Notes under the pieces: model-generated
Databases searched by the model: none
Seen by the model: only the letters and a program-made list of their open reading frames with translations
What the model was told of the DNA's origin: nothing
Translations under genes and position numbers: made by a program
Assembly (NCBI GenBank): GCA_003427395.1
Contig: BFEA01000005.1
Span: 7,700,429 to 7,728,086 of the forward strand
DNA length: 27,658 nucleotides
Source of the DNA: Chara braunii
Lineage: Eukaryota; Streptophyta; Charophyceae; Charales; Characeae
Reading direction: 5' to 3'
In this document: positions 19,043 to 26,836 of the stretch, in pieces
Layout: every line of letters starts with the position of its first letter
Position numbering within the stretch: the first letter of the stretch is position 1

Positions 19043-19366
19043 ACTGGTGGTTTACACCACCAGTTCTTCTGCGGCCCAAAGAAAAACCGAACTCGCGCAG
19101 GCCTCGTTTCGGCTGGTGCTACCAGCCATTTTGCTCAGAAGGGGAAAGTTGCACCTGAGTACAAAGCCGCATATGTGATTCTTTGGCTGGGAAACATACT
19201 GGTGGTTTAAACCGCCGGACCTTTCCCAGCCAAAAGAAAAAAAGCCTGCCCGTTAACACGGAGGCTGGGGCTGGCCTTGCGGAGTGGCCAGATTCATCCC
19301 AAATCGTTAGCACGCAGGGCCCGCGGGCAACATATGGGAAAGGTACTGGTGGCTTGAACCACCAGT
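19043..19366. repeat. Three copies of an ACTGGTGGTTT palindrome
   Basis: ACTGGTGG followed by a short centre and CCACCAGT (or CCGCCGGA) occurs at 19043-19064, 19198-19219 and 19345-19366, spaced 155 and 147 bases. The middle copy lies inside a larger inverted repeat: TTTGGCTGGGAAA (about 19182-19194) pairs with TTTCCCAGCCAAA (19222-19234), giving arms of about 27 bases with few mismatches. These look like foldback DNA elements. No gene is seen here. Confidence 0.8.
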
Positions 19367-20040
19367 TCAAACGAACCGAAGTAGTGGCCTCCTAACAGCC
19401 CCTGAATATTTGTTTTGGGGCCCGAATGCTCTCTAATTTGAAGAATTCGGGAGAGCGCACTTGCCTTGGGGACTGGGCCAGTAGTGGAAGGAGCAGGCCA
19501 CTTTGTCGAAGGGGTCCCTCATCACGGACCCCCGCTGACCCTGGCATCCCAACCCATGCCCCCCATCCAGTTGTGAGACGGAAACAAGGGAGTACCTGAG
19601 CCGGCGGGCGACTGCAGACAGCCATCAGAGAGAGCACTGCCGCTAGTTGAGGGAAGAAGGGAGAGGTTGTGGGTCAATAAGTTGCCACCACTGCAGACAG
19701 ATACAAATGTGGATACCACAAAAACAGCAGCCACACCATGAAATGACGAGGCCCAGAGCGGGGAGGCGAGGGTGGTTACCCCACACCGGCCAATCTGTAC
19801 CCGATGGATCATGGCCCAGCTACCATGCTAAAGTGTGAATTGGCCCAAATAACAACGCGGCTAGTTTAAGCACTACTTTGGCACTATTTAGCAGCCAACA
19901 GGTGCACAAACAATTGTGGCAACCTTTCCAGAAGCCGAAGAGGCATTTCCCCAATAAGATTCAACCGAACTCAGCAAATGTATTTACTGGGAAGGACTGC
20001 AGACTCCTGGGATACAGCAAAACCAATCAGAATGGGATCT
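19367..20040. other. Non-coding, nothing recognised
   Basis: Short frames only. There is no homopolymer tail, inverted repeat or protein motif I can support. Confidence 0.5.
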
Positions 20041-20372
20041 ACAGGATATGAACATGGGCTTGCTACTTCCAGGAATAGGGCTAGGTCAGTACTTTGAGAG
20101 AGTCCTACTATGGGAAGGGCGTCCAACGCAGTCCCGAGGGATAAAGTAGCTCCAAGGCAAGTCCATCAACCATTATGCCCCTGACACACTGTATCCAAAT
20201 GTTGTTTCCAAGGGACGCTGGACCCCATTCCTGGCAGGTGCCGCTCCCCACCAATAGATGGAGCAGCCCAATGGCCAAGTCCTCAATCCTAGAGGTTCTC
20301 TTACCACCGCTAGGATAGAGGACTTGCTTGGGAAAGGACTTTCCCAAACAAAAAAAAAAAAACAAAAAAAAA
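20041..20372 (+). mobile_element. 5'-truncated LINE end with tail copy 8
   Basis: Upstream sequence (TTCCAGGAATAGGG, GGTCAGTA, CAGTCCCGAGGGATAAA, ACTGTATCCAAATG) is related to that before copy 10. The tail begins GGGACGCTGGACCCC at 20212, has CACCAATAGATGGAGC, and then a long third hairpin at 20277-20325. In that hairpin AAGTCCTC pairs with GAGGACTT, ATCCTAG with CTAGGAT and GGT with ACC, around TCTCTT. The A-rich end is 20346-20372. The bases TTTCCAA before the tail also complement TTGGGAAA just before the A-rich end. Confidence 0.8.
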
Positions 20373-21090
20373 GGGGCAATTGCAGGCTCGCGCGCCTTGG
20401 AAGGTAGCTGTTTTTCAGGGGAGGCTGTTTTTCGGGGGAGGTTTTCCCATCCCACCAACGCAGGAAATAATGAAAGAGGCTTGCGGCCGGTCACGCACTG
20501 GACCGCCCCGACCGTTTCGAAGGCCCTGCCCACAATCCACCACCCTCCAGCCTCTCCCACCTGGGCCCAATGTTGCAATGCATGGGACTTTGGGAGCTCG
20601 GCTGGAAAGGCCGGCGACCCGGCAAAAATCCCGGCCCTAGCTCACAGGGCCGAGGGTTTTCGGCTGTCGGGGGGACTGGTGAGCTGTACAGCTCAAGCCA
20701 TCATTGTCTGACAGCACAGTCGTACCTTTAGCCCTTTGTTTGTACCTGTCTGTGCCAGCTCCTGGAAATAACGAAACCTTTATAGGGCCTCACCACACCA
20801 CTCCCGAATCGCGAATAAATTTTGGGAGTAGGGAAATCCCGCTCGCGAGCGCGCTTCAGCACACTGCTCTCTCAGAACGGGCACTGTCAGCATATCCGAG
20901 CTTGGTAGTGGGCAAATACAGCAATGAATCGTCTCTTTGTCTATGTGAAGGGGGTTGCCCATCGTACAGAGCCTTAGGACCCCTTCAAGGGCGCTTTTGA
21001 GGTCTCCCGAAATTGCCCTCTTCCAGGTGGGAGGTTTCAGGAGCATTCCCGGATTCGGTCTGACACGTCGAATTCAGGAGCTGGTGTGGC
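20373..21090. other. Non-coding, nothing firmly recognised
   Basis: There is a G-rich imperfect duplication near 20408-20445 (GGGGAGGCTGTTTTTC and GGGGGAGGTTTTCCC). There is also a short self-complementary stretch CTCGCGAGCGCG near 20851. TATAGGGCCTCACCACACC near 20781 faintly recalls the ends of the foldback elements described below, but I cannot find the opposite end. Confidence 0.4.
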
Positions 21091-21093
21091 AAA

Positions 21094-21104
21094 GTTGAAC
21101 TCCC
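21094..21104. repeat. Target-site duplication, left copy (U2)
   Basis: GTTGAACTCCC, identical to 21313-21323 on the other side of the U2 poly(A). With the adjoining A residues the match is up to 14 bases. Confidence 0.93.
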
Positions 21105-21312
21105 TTGTCTAAGATCAAGTGTAGTATCTGTTCTGATCAGTTTAATATCTGATCCGTGGTCCATCGGGCCACACAATATTAAATTAATTTTTCTGGGCCA
21201 CGGAGGGGTCGTACGAGTAAGCTTGCTTACTCTACCCCTCCAGTGTCGCCTCTGTATTGCACTGCAGCAGAGTGCGGCGCAGCCCTCTAAAAAAAAAAAA
21301 AAAAAAAAAAAA
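21105..21312 (+). pseudogene. U2 snRNA retropseudogene
   Basis: The sequence from CTAAGATCAAGTGTAGTATC (21109) through AGTTTAATATCTGATC, CCATCGGGCCACAC and ATATTAAATTAATTTTTC to GCACTGCAGCAGAGTGCGGC matches U2 spliceosomal RNA along its length, with the plant-type stem IIb. The branch-site pairing segment GTAGTA is present. The first 15-17 bases of U2 are missing. The 3' end runs straight into 24 A (21289-21312). The flanks are an exact repeat: GTTGAACTCCC at 21094-21104 and at 21313-21323. Poly(A), 5' truncation and duplication show LINE-mediated retroposition. Substitutions in stems make function unlikely. Confidence 0.93.
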
Positions 21313-21323
21313 GTTGAACTCCC
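21313..21323. repeat. Target-site duplication, right copy (U2)
   Basis: GTTGAACTCCC directly after the poly(A) of the U2 retropseudogene. Confidence 0.93.
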
Positions 21324-21459
21324 AAAATTGGACAAGATGGGGAGTGTTGTGAAGACTCTGAAGAGGCCCATATTTTCCAAAAACAGAGGCAACAACGAAT
21401 TTTCTTTTTTTTTAACCCTTTTTTTCCTTCTTCTTCTGAGAAGTTAACAGTAGGCTCAA

Positions 21460-21516
21460 GGGACACTGGACCCCGTTTCCAGCAGCCAAAGCTGGAGAAA
21501 AAAAAAAAAAAAAAAA
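21460..21516 (+). mobile_element. LINE-tail copy 9, very short
   Basis: GGGACACTGGACCCCGTTTC starts at 21460. CTGGA pairs with TCCAG, a short CAGC/GCTGG pairing follows, and a 19-base poly(A) ends it at 21498-21516. The second stem and the AATAGAT loop are absent. Confidence 0.7.
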
Positions 21517-21911
21517 CAGAATGCTTTCCACCTATCTCTCCACACACAAAAAAAAAAGGTGCCTTTGACTGAGTTAAAAAAAATAAATCAGACTGATTGG
21601 CCAGTGAGCCGTACGTAGTAAACAGCCACCATGACAAACAATTGCACAACCCGAGATGAACACCTGCACAGTGTTCCCGGGCGCACACCAACATAAGGAC
21701 AGTTTGAAACAAGCCTGGTGAATGGGTAGTGGAAGCCCCTCCCACACACATGATGCATACAGCAGTATGACAGGCCCTACACGGACAAGGGAGAGAAAGG
21801 AAACGGGGAGGATACATACAGTGGCCCTACACGGGCGAGGGAGAGAAAAGGAAACCGGGGGATGCAGACACCTGGGATTGAACTTGGACTGACAAACTGA
21901 AGGGGGATAGG
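21517..21911. other. Non-coding, nothing recognised apart from a short duplication
   Basis: A diverged duplication GGCCCTACACGGACAAGGG and GGCCCTACACGGGCGAGGG lies at about 21773 and 21822, each followed by AGAGAAA. No gene is seen. Confidence 0.5.
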
Positions 21912-21924
21912 AAAAGAGAATACT

Positions 21925-22015
21925 GTCCTTGGGGACATCCATTAAACTTGGAACGATACAGAGAAAGAAGATTAGCATGGCCCCTGCGCAAGGATGACAG
22001 GCGTAAATCGAGAAA
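21925..22015 (+). pseudogene. U6 snRNA pseudogene
   Basis: GTCCTTGGGGACATCC (5' stem-loop), TTGGAACGATACAGAGA, ATTAGCATGGCCCCTGCGCA, AGGATGACA and AAATCGAGAAA match U6 spliceosomal RNA in order. The ACAGAGA box and the AGC triad are kept, but four extra bases (AAGA) follow the ACAGAGA box. The natural 3' end and the T-run terminator are missing. It is flanked by AAAAGAGAATACTGTC (21912-21927) and AAAAGAGAATACAGTC (22013-22028), a probable 16-base target-site duplication with one mismatch. I see no plant U6 promoter (USE and TATA) upstream, so it is very likely a retrocopy, not a working gene. Confidence 0.9.
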
Positions 22016-22090
22016 AGAGAATACAGTCTGCATAAATCGAGAAAAGAGAATACAGTCTGCATAAATCGAGAAAAGAGAATACAGTCTGCA
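22004..22090 (+). repeat. Three perfect 29-bp tandem repeats over the U6 junction
   Basis: Units start at 22004, 22033 and 22062, each beginning TAAATCGAGAAAAGAG and ending CAGTCTGCA. Each unit joins the last bases of U6 to the presumed target-site duplication. The copies are identical, so the amplification came after the U6 insertion and is recent. Confidence 0.95.
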
Positions 22091-22429
22091 ATTTCCAGGG
22101 AGGGACTGGGTCAGTAGGAAATAGGAGCTCTGGAAGTAGGAAGGGTTATCTATGCAGCCCCGAGATAAAAAATGCAGCCCCGAGATAAAAAATCAGTGCT
22201 CCAGGCTAGGAAATGATAAGGCCACAGTCCCAATAAATACTGTGCTGAGATGATGTATCTAAGGGACACTGGACCCCGTTTGCAGCAGGTGACGCTCCCC
22301 ACCAATAGATTGACCAGCCCGGCAGGCAAAGAAAGCCTCAATCACGGTAGTTCTCTTACGGTAGTAACTGTTCTCTTACCACCACCGGGATAGAGGCCTT
22401 GCACAAGGGTCTTTATATAAAAAAAAAAA
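22091..22429 (+). mobile_element. 5'-truncated LINE end with tail copy 10
   Basis: Upstream sequence resembles that before copy 8 (TTTCCAGGGAGGG, GGTCAGTA, GCAGCCCCGAGATAAA). A perfect 20-base tandem duplication, ATGCAGCCCCGAGATAAAAA, lies at 22152-22191. The tail starts GGGACACTGGACCCC at 22263 and has CACCAATAGATTG. The third hairpin region (about 22333-22402) carries an internal duplication of GGTAGT or GTAACT with TCTCTTAC. Poly(A) is 22419-22429. Confidence 0.8.
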
Positions 22430-22502
22430 CGCATTATACCTTGGGAATAGGGGGGCGGAGTCCCTTACATAATTGACTACAGTCCGGCGTGGGATGAGCC
22501 AA

Positions 22503-22534
<32 letters not shown>

Positions 22535-22590
22535 CCTGAGCCAAGTNTTCCTGCCAAGCCTAACCCTGACTGCAGCATCCTGTTTTTGTC
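22430..22590. other. Spacer with long T run and one ambiguous base
   Basis: A T run lies at about 22505-22534 and a single N at 22547. The T run may be the poly(A) of a further minus-strand retroposon that I cannot otherwise define. Confidence 0.4.
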
Positions 22591-22659
22591 TTTTTTTTTT
22601 CACAAGGCTCGGATCTATTCTGGGGAGCAGCACGTGCTAGGAAGGGGGCCCAGCGTCCC
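22591..22659 (-). mobile_element. LINE-tail copy 11 (CACGTGCTG subtype)
   Basis: Minus strand: GGGACGCTGGGCCCCC from 22659, CACGTGCTGCTCCCC, AATAGAT, GAGCCTTGTG, then ten A (T at 22591-22600). The bases TTTCACAAGG spanning its 5' edge are perfectly complementary to CCTTGTGAAA at its 3' edge, so the element is closed by a 10-bp outer stem. It belongs to the same subtype as copy 1. Confidence 0.78.
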
Positions 22660-22922
22660 TTGTGAAACTGACAAATTGTAATTAAGAATTTGGCAGGGCA
22701 TCTCTGGGCTTCTGGGTACCCTACCAAAATGTCCAAAATTTTCAATCTATGGGTGTCGCTCCACTAAACAACACTCTACATGCATTTGGACGCTTTTTGG
22801 ACCAGGTGCATTCCGACGAATCTAACTTTTACTTAGCGTACAAATGCATGGAGAGAGTGTTGTGCAGCGTAGGGAGGGCCTATGGTCACCGCTCACAACG
22901 GGACACAGGATGCAGTAAATTA

Positions 22923-23046
22923 GGGCCTGGCTCCACCACTCACCAACTGTGCAAAATGAGAATAATGAATCTTTCGCGAGAACATAGAAAGATGCACTGC
23001 CGTATTTTCTCTTTTGTGCATGTGGTGAGTATTGGAGTGAGCCCCC
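22923..23046 (+). mobile_element. Foldback MITE, family 1, copy B
   Basis: It is flanked on the left by TTA. The left arm, starting GGGCCTGGCTCCACCACTCA, pairs imperfectly with the right arm GTGGTGAGTATTGGAGTGAG. The core GAACATAGAAAGATGCACTG is shared with the copies at 24205 and 27121. The length of about 124 bases, the GGGCCT ends and TTA/TAA flanks fit PIF/Harbinger (Tourist-like) MITEs. It has no coding capacity. Confidence 0.7.
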
Positions 23047-23154
23047 TATGCTAATTAATGTTTACAAAATTCTCAAAAAGTAGCGAAAAGAAATGAAAAG
23101 GAACAGATGCAGAAACAAGTCACTGTGCCACCTCAGAGCCAAAACGTGAAGTCA

Positions 23155-23263
23155 GGGCGTACTCACACTAGCAGTATCTCAAATGTACCTGACCGCATTC
23201 GGGGCCACACTTGGATGTATCTGGCCGCAAATACGTCAAAAGCTCGTAGTGTGAGCTATGCCC
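23155..23263 (+). mobile_element. Foldback MITE, family 2, copy A
   Basis: The left end GGGCGTACTCACACTAG pairs with the right end GTAGTGTGAGCTATGCCC. The middle has AAATGTACCTGACCGC, GGCCACACTTGGATGTATCT and GGCCGCAAATACGT. The length is about 109 bases. It is clearly related to 26837-26961. Confidence 0.72.
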
Positions 23264-23780
23264 TCTGTGGTGACAATGGGCCTCGCTACACTGCTCTACA
23301 CTCTACAAAATTTGGTCTGGTTCGTGTATAGCTATAGCTGTCAGACGGTCTAAAACGTCGAAAAAGACTGGGTCATGATGACTGCAATTACTCTACAAAG
23401 ATCAACCCTGCAAAGCTCAAGAGCATGAAAGAGGACAGCTGAAAGTCCCCTTTGACAGCCCAGACTCCTCCTCCAAGTTCACTCTCCGAATTCGGCCGCT
23501 CATCATAATAGACCAATGAGGACTCTACAAGAAACGGCTGTTGTAGGCTGGGGACTCTACAGCAGTGTAGAGTTCTCCTCCATGTTTTCTGACAGCTATA
23601 CAAAGTAATTTCTCGAGTAGATCTCTGTAGAGAGGACTCTACAAGAAACGGCTGTTGTAGGCTGTGGGGACTCTATAGCCGTGTAGAGTTCTCCTCCTTC
23701 ATGTGTTCCGACAGCTACACACAGAAATTTCTCTCGAGTAGATTTGTAGAGTTGGTGCAGCCATGACCCAACTCTACAGA
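23264..23780. repeat. CTCTACA-rich region with 114-bp tandem repeat and inverted repeats
   Basis: Units start GAGGACTCTACAAGAAACGG at 23518 and 23632. Each carries a palindrome, ACTCTACA-GCAG-TGTAGAGT in the first and a one-mismatch version in the second. TGTAGAGTTGG at about 23746 is perfectly complementary to CCAACTCTACA at about 23767. The word CTCTACA or its complement recurs about a dozen times from 23293 to 23780. No gene is seen. Confidence 0.85.
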
Positions 23781-23860
23781 ATTGTACAGTGCAGCGTGGT
23801 GCAACCAGGCCCAATCAATGTTCCTAATGTCAGGAGTATCGTGGCATCCCCTACCACCTC

Positions 23861-24022
23861 AAGAGGGGCATACTTAAAAGAGAGCTATTTTACAAAAAGA
23901 AAGCGGGGAATTGCAGCTCTGCTGGCTGTCCTCCTGTTTAAGAGGGGCATACTTAACAAGAGAGCCATTTTACAAAAAGAAAGTGGGGAATTGCAGCTCT
24001 GCTTGCTGGCTGTCCTCCTGTT
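23861..24022. repeat. 79-bp tandem duplication
   Basis: Units start AAGAGGGGCATACTTAA at 23861 and 23940 and share ATTTTACAAAAAGAAAG and GGGGAATTGCAGCTCTGC. They differ only by small changes and a 4-base insertion. No function is seen. Confidence 0.92.
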
Positions 24023-24204
24023 GCCGCTACAGTGACCAAGCCCGACAATGCTCCCCAACGGTTGGCACACAAACAGATTAACAGCTTTTCCACGGGTGGG
24101 CCCAACCCTGCACCCTGGATCACTAGGGCAAGGGGGAATACGCAGTATCCCCTTCACTGAGAGAGGAAGCCAGGCTTGAAAAAGGAGTCCCCTGTATAGC
24201 CTTA

Positions 24205-24325
24205 GGGCCTGGCCACACAGGCTGTCGAAATGTGCAAAACGAGAATGAACTTGCCGCTAGAACATGGCCAGATGCGCCTGGCACATTTTTGTCGTTTTCA
24301 CGTTTCGAAAGCCTGTGTGGCGAGG
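24205..24325 (+). mobile_element. Foldback MITE, family 1, copy A
   Basis: TTA lies on both sides (24202-24204 and 24326-24328). The left arm GGCCACACAGGCTGTCGAAA pairs with the right arm TTTCGAAAGCCTGTGTGGCG. The core TGTGCAAAACGAGAATGAA and GAACATGGCCAGATGCGCC matches copies B and C. Length is 121 bases. A 3-base TTA duplication and GGGCCT end point to PIF/Harbinger-type mobilisation. Confidence 0.82.
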
Positions 24326-24416
24326 TTAGGTAGATAGTGGAAGGTGAATCTCAGCGAAGAATGTAGCTTCGTTTTGAATAAAGGAGTAGTACTCTCCCAT
24401 TGATCAATATTAAGCA

Positions 24417-24440
24417 AAGGTAGGTAGGTAGGTAGGTAGT
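24417..24440. repeat. (TAGG)n microsatellite
   Basis: Five to six TAGG units in a row, between two diverged copies of a sequence resembling GTAGTGAGAGGTG with GAATATAGC (near 24330-24365 and 24436-24470). Confidence 0.85.
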
Positions 24441-24544
24441 GAGAGGTGGACTTGAGAGAAGAATATAGCGTAGTATTGAACAAACTTAAGTAGAAACAAC
24501 AACAACAATCATAATAGGGGAAACTACGTGGGAGTCACAAAAAT

Positions 24545-24684
24545 GAGTTATAGTTGCACTATATATGGGCCAAGATACAGTTTCGAATTCGGGCAATGTA
24601 TACGACCCAGCTTTCTGGCCAGGTGAGGTGGCCGAAGTGCAATTACAAACTGTATCTTGCCCCGTAGTGCAATTATAATAACTC
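24545..24684. mobile_element. Foldback MITE, family 3
   Basis: The left arm has GAGTTATAGTTGCACTA and CAAGATACAGTTT. The right arm has AAACTGTATCTTG and TAGTGCAATTATAATAACTC. They are complementary over about 38 bases with small gaps. AGTGCAATTAC also recurs inside. Length is 140 bases. I cannot fix a target-site duplication. Confidence 0.78.
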
Positions 24685-25411
24685 GTAAGCGCTGCGCTAC
24701 CAACGATACCGCCGTCCGGAAACGGCGGCGCTCTGCGTCGTCAGCAAGGCTCGTGTTACGGAGCTATGGAGTACTCAGTACTCCCGAGGTTCGGCCATAT
24801 CCCTCAGCCTCGACAAGGGGCTGTCTCCCTGTGGAATACCAGGGAGCAGGGTGGTTCCGGATCCCTCTACAACCTTCAACGCTCAAATTTCAGGCGAGTG
24901 CAACCTCTGTATGAACCCCGTTTTTGGGAAACATACATGACCAATGGCACGAAGAAGGGAGAGTGAGTCCAGTGCACGGCGAATGGTGAGTCAGACAGCG
25001 GCACTTCCGGGAGCAGTGGGAGGGCAACTGTCAGTGGTGGGACTGTTGTTGTGAGGAGCACAAGCCAAGTACTAGTGACTACCTCAACCGGGAGCGTGAA
25101 GACTGGAAGTATGAGAAGACCTGAAGCTCTACAGGACGATGTCACCTCTGGAAAGTGGGAGTTTCACTGGTGGCCCTGGGAGGGTTTCCAGTAGTGCAAA
25201 GGGAGCAGAGCATTAGTCTCGACCGGAGGTCACGATGACACGTAGAGACGTTCACTTTATCTGCCCTCCCCTGCTTTAGGTATACCGGCTCCTCCTTATC
25301 TGAGCCGTTTCCTTGTTCCGTTGAACGTGGAATTATCTTCCCTTCTTTAAGCCATATGTGCCACTCTCTGGGACTTCGAACCTAATCTGGGCTGCTCTTC
25401 TCGTTTCCGAA
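24685..25411. other. Non-coding, nothing recognised
   Basis: Only short frames occur (for example 24657-24914), with no start context, domain or neighbour supporting a gene. No inverted repeat or tail is evident. Confidence 0.45.
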
Positions 25412-25611
25412 CTTAGAATGTTGGTGCTCTTTCTGTTGCTTGGCTTCACTACGGTGTGAACTTAGAGTGTTGGTGCTCTTTCTGTGGCTTGGCCTCACTA
25501 CCGTGTGAATTCAGATGGTTGGTGTTCCTTCTGTTGCTTGGCTTCATTACGAGTGTAAACTTAGAAGATGTTGGTGTTCGTTCCTTAGCTTGGTTGCCTC
25601 TAGTTTGTAAC
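25412..25611. repeat. Four-unit 49-bp minisatellite
   Basis: Units start at 25412, 25461, 25510 and 25560, each with TTGGTGTTC or TTGGTGCTC, CTTTCTGTTGCTTGG-like sequence and GTGTGAA. Divergence rises towards the fourth unit. The 49-base period excludes an in-frame protein repeat. Confidence 0.92.
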
Positions 25612-26248
25612 ACACCTGATAGTTCCTTGCTAAGTTCTTCTCCTTTGGTATCTATACTGGGCTTGTCCGTAGCAGGCAACGGAACGACTGGAGGTAGTGG
25701 GAGACCTACTAGTGGTTGTGGCAGCGTTGCTGAGCTACTTACGGCACGGCCGATCAGCATTTAGCTGATAAAAGAGCAAATCTGGGTTGTACCCATTGAG
25801 ATCTAGAGTACCTGGAATACGGTACTCCCTACAGAGTCTCAAGGGTACAAGGTGGGAAACCTCCGTCATGACAACCCAGGCTCTACATGGCTATTAGCTG
25901 GTCCGACGGGCCTCTCTTTTGGTTCTGATGGATCTTCCTTCGGATTTCTGCAAATCACCTGCTCCAGATAGAACTCTGTAGTTTGCTTTAGATCATTGGG
26001 TATTTGTCATTTCTTTGGCTAGTCACATTAGGCTATGGTCTCCTGCCAATGTAAGCAAGTCTCTTCGTTGGAAGTAGTCCGAGAACTGTCCTCTTTTCTG
26101 TAATATCTTTAAGCGAAGCTGGGTAAGGCTCCCAGTCAGAATAGCAGAATAACTGGTTAATGTGCTTAGTGGTTGCCTCTCCTATTTCTGGTTTTGAATT
26201 TGGTTAGTCCGGCTGTGATTTTCTTTTCTGGTTGAAGTTGCCGTACAT
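25612..26248. other. Non-coding, nothing recognised
   Basis: I see no reading frame with support, no tail and no inverted repeat. This may be LINE 3' UTR upstream of tail copy 12, but I cannot show it. Confidence 0.4.
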
Positions 26249-26399
26249 GGGACACTGGACCCGGTTTCCAGTAAAGCCTAATCTGGGCACTAATCTGGGT
26301 ATTGGCCCCAGGAATTCCGGGTTGAGATGTTGAGGGATTCCCGGCCTCAGTTCTCCAATTTTCTATAATAGAAACTACGACTTCAAAAAAAAAAAAAAA
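26249..26399 (+). mobile_element. LINE-tail copy 12
   Basis: GGGACACTGGACCCGGTTTC opens the element, with CTGGA pairing TCCAG. The second constant stem is lost. A later CCGGG/CCCGG pairing (26317-26344) may be the third hairpin. Poly(A) of 15 bases lies at 26385-26399. Confidence 0.65.
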
Positions 26400-26734
26400 C
26401 TCGTTTCTGTGACTCTACTGAAGTATTACCCCTATAACATAATGATAACAACAATAATAACTCTTTTTCTATTCGTTTCTCAATTTCCTATTGCTGTTTT
26501 TAATGTCTGAGCTAACCCAGCTCAACGGCGGTGCCACTAGCAGGGGTTTAGAATCCTCACCAGTATTTTTCAACGTGGCCACAGGGCGCCGTCAGATGTC
26601 CACATCCGATCGGAGGAATGAGTCCCGAAACCAAGGGTAACGCTCTCGGCTAGTCCCCTGCCCCAGGTGCAAGGCGCCATTTGCCAGTATTCTACGTTCT
26701 GGACCGTTGATAATGAAATTCAACGCCTTTCAAG

Positions 26735-26772
<38 letters not shown>

Positions 26773-26836
26773 CAGCAACAGAGAACCCGGGTAAGCCGGG
26801 CATTGGACCAAAAAAAAAAAAAAAAAAAAACTAACT
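26400..26836 (+). other. Two poly(A)-ended segments of unknown source
   Basis: A 35-base A run (26735-26769) follows unrecognised sequence. A second segment of only 40 bases with the hairpin CCCGG/CCGGG (26786-26800) ends in 21 A (26810-26830). Both look like retroposon 3' ends, but the sources cannot be named. Confidence 0.45.

Noticed and set aside
5591-22662. Target-site duplications directly at the GGGAC start of each tail copy
   Set aside because: I compared the flanks of copies 1, 6, 8, 9, 10, 11 and 12 and found no convincing matches. The constant module is probably internal to longer 5'-truncated elements.
25412-25611. CRISPR-like array
   Set aside because: The whole 49-base unit repeats, with no separate unique spacers, in a eukaryotic context. 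It is a minisatellite.
25456-25764. Protein-coding ORF pair on both strands over the minisatellite
   Set aside because: The 49-base period shifts frame at each unit, and neither strand shows a domain or start context.
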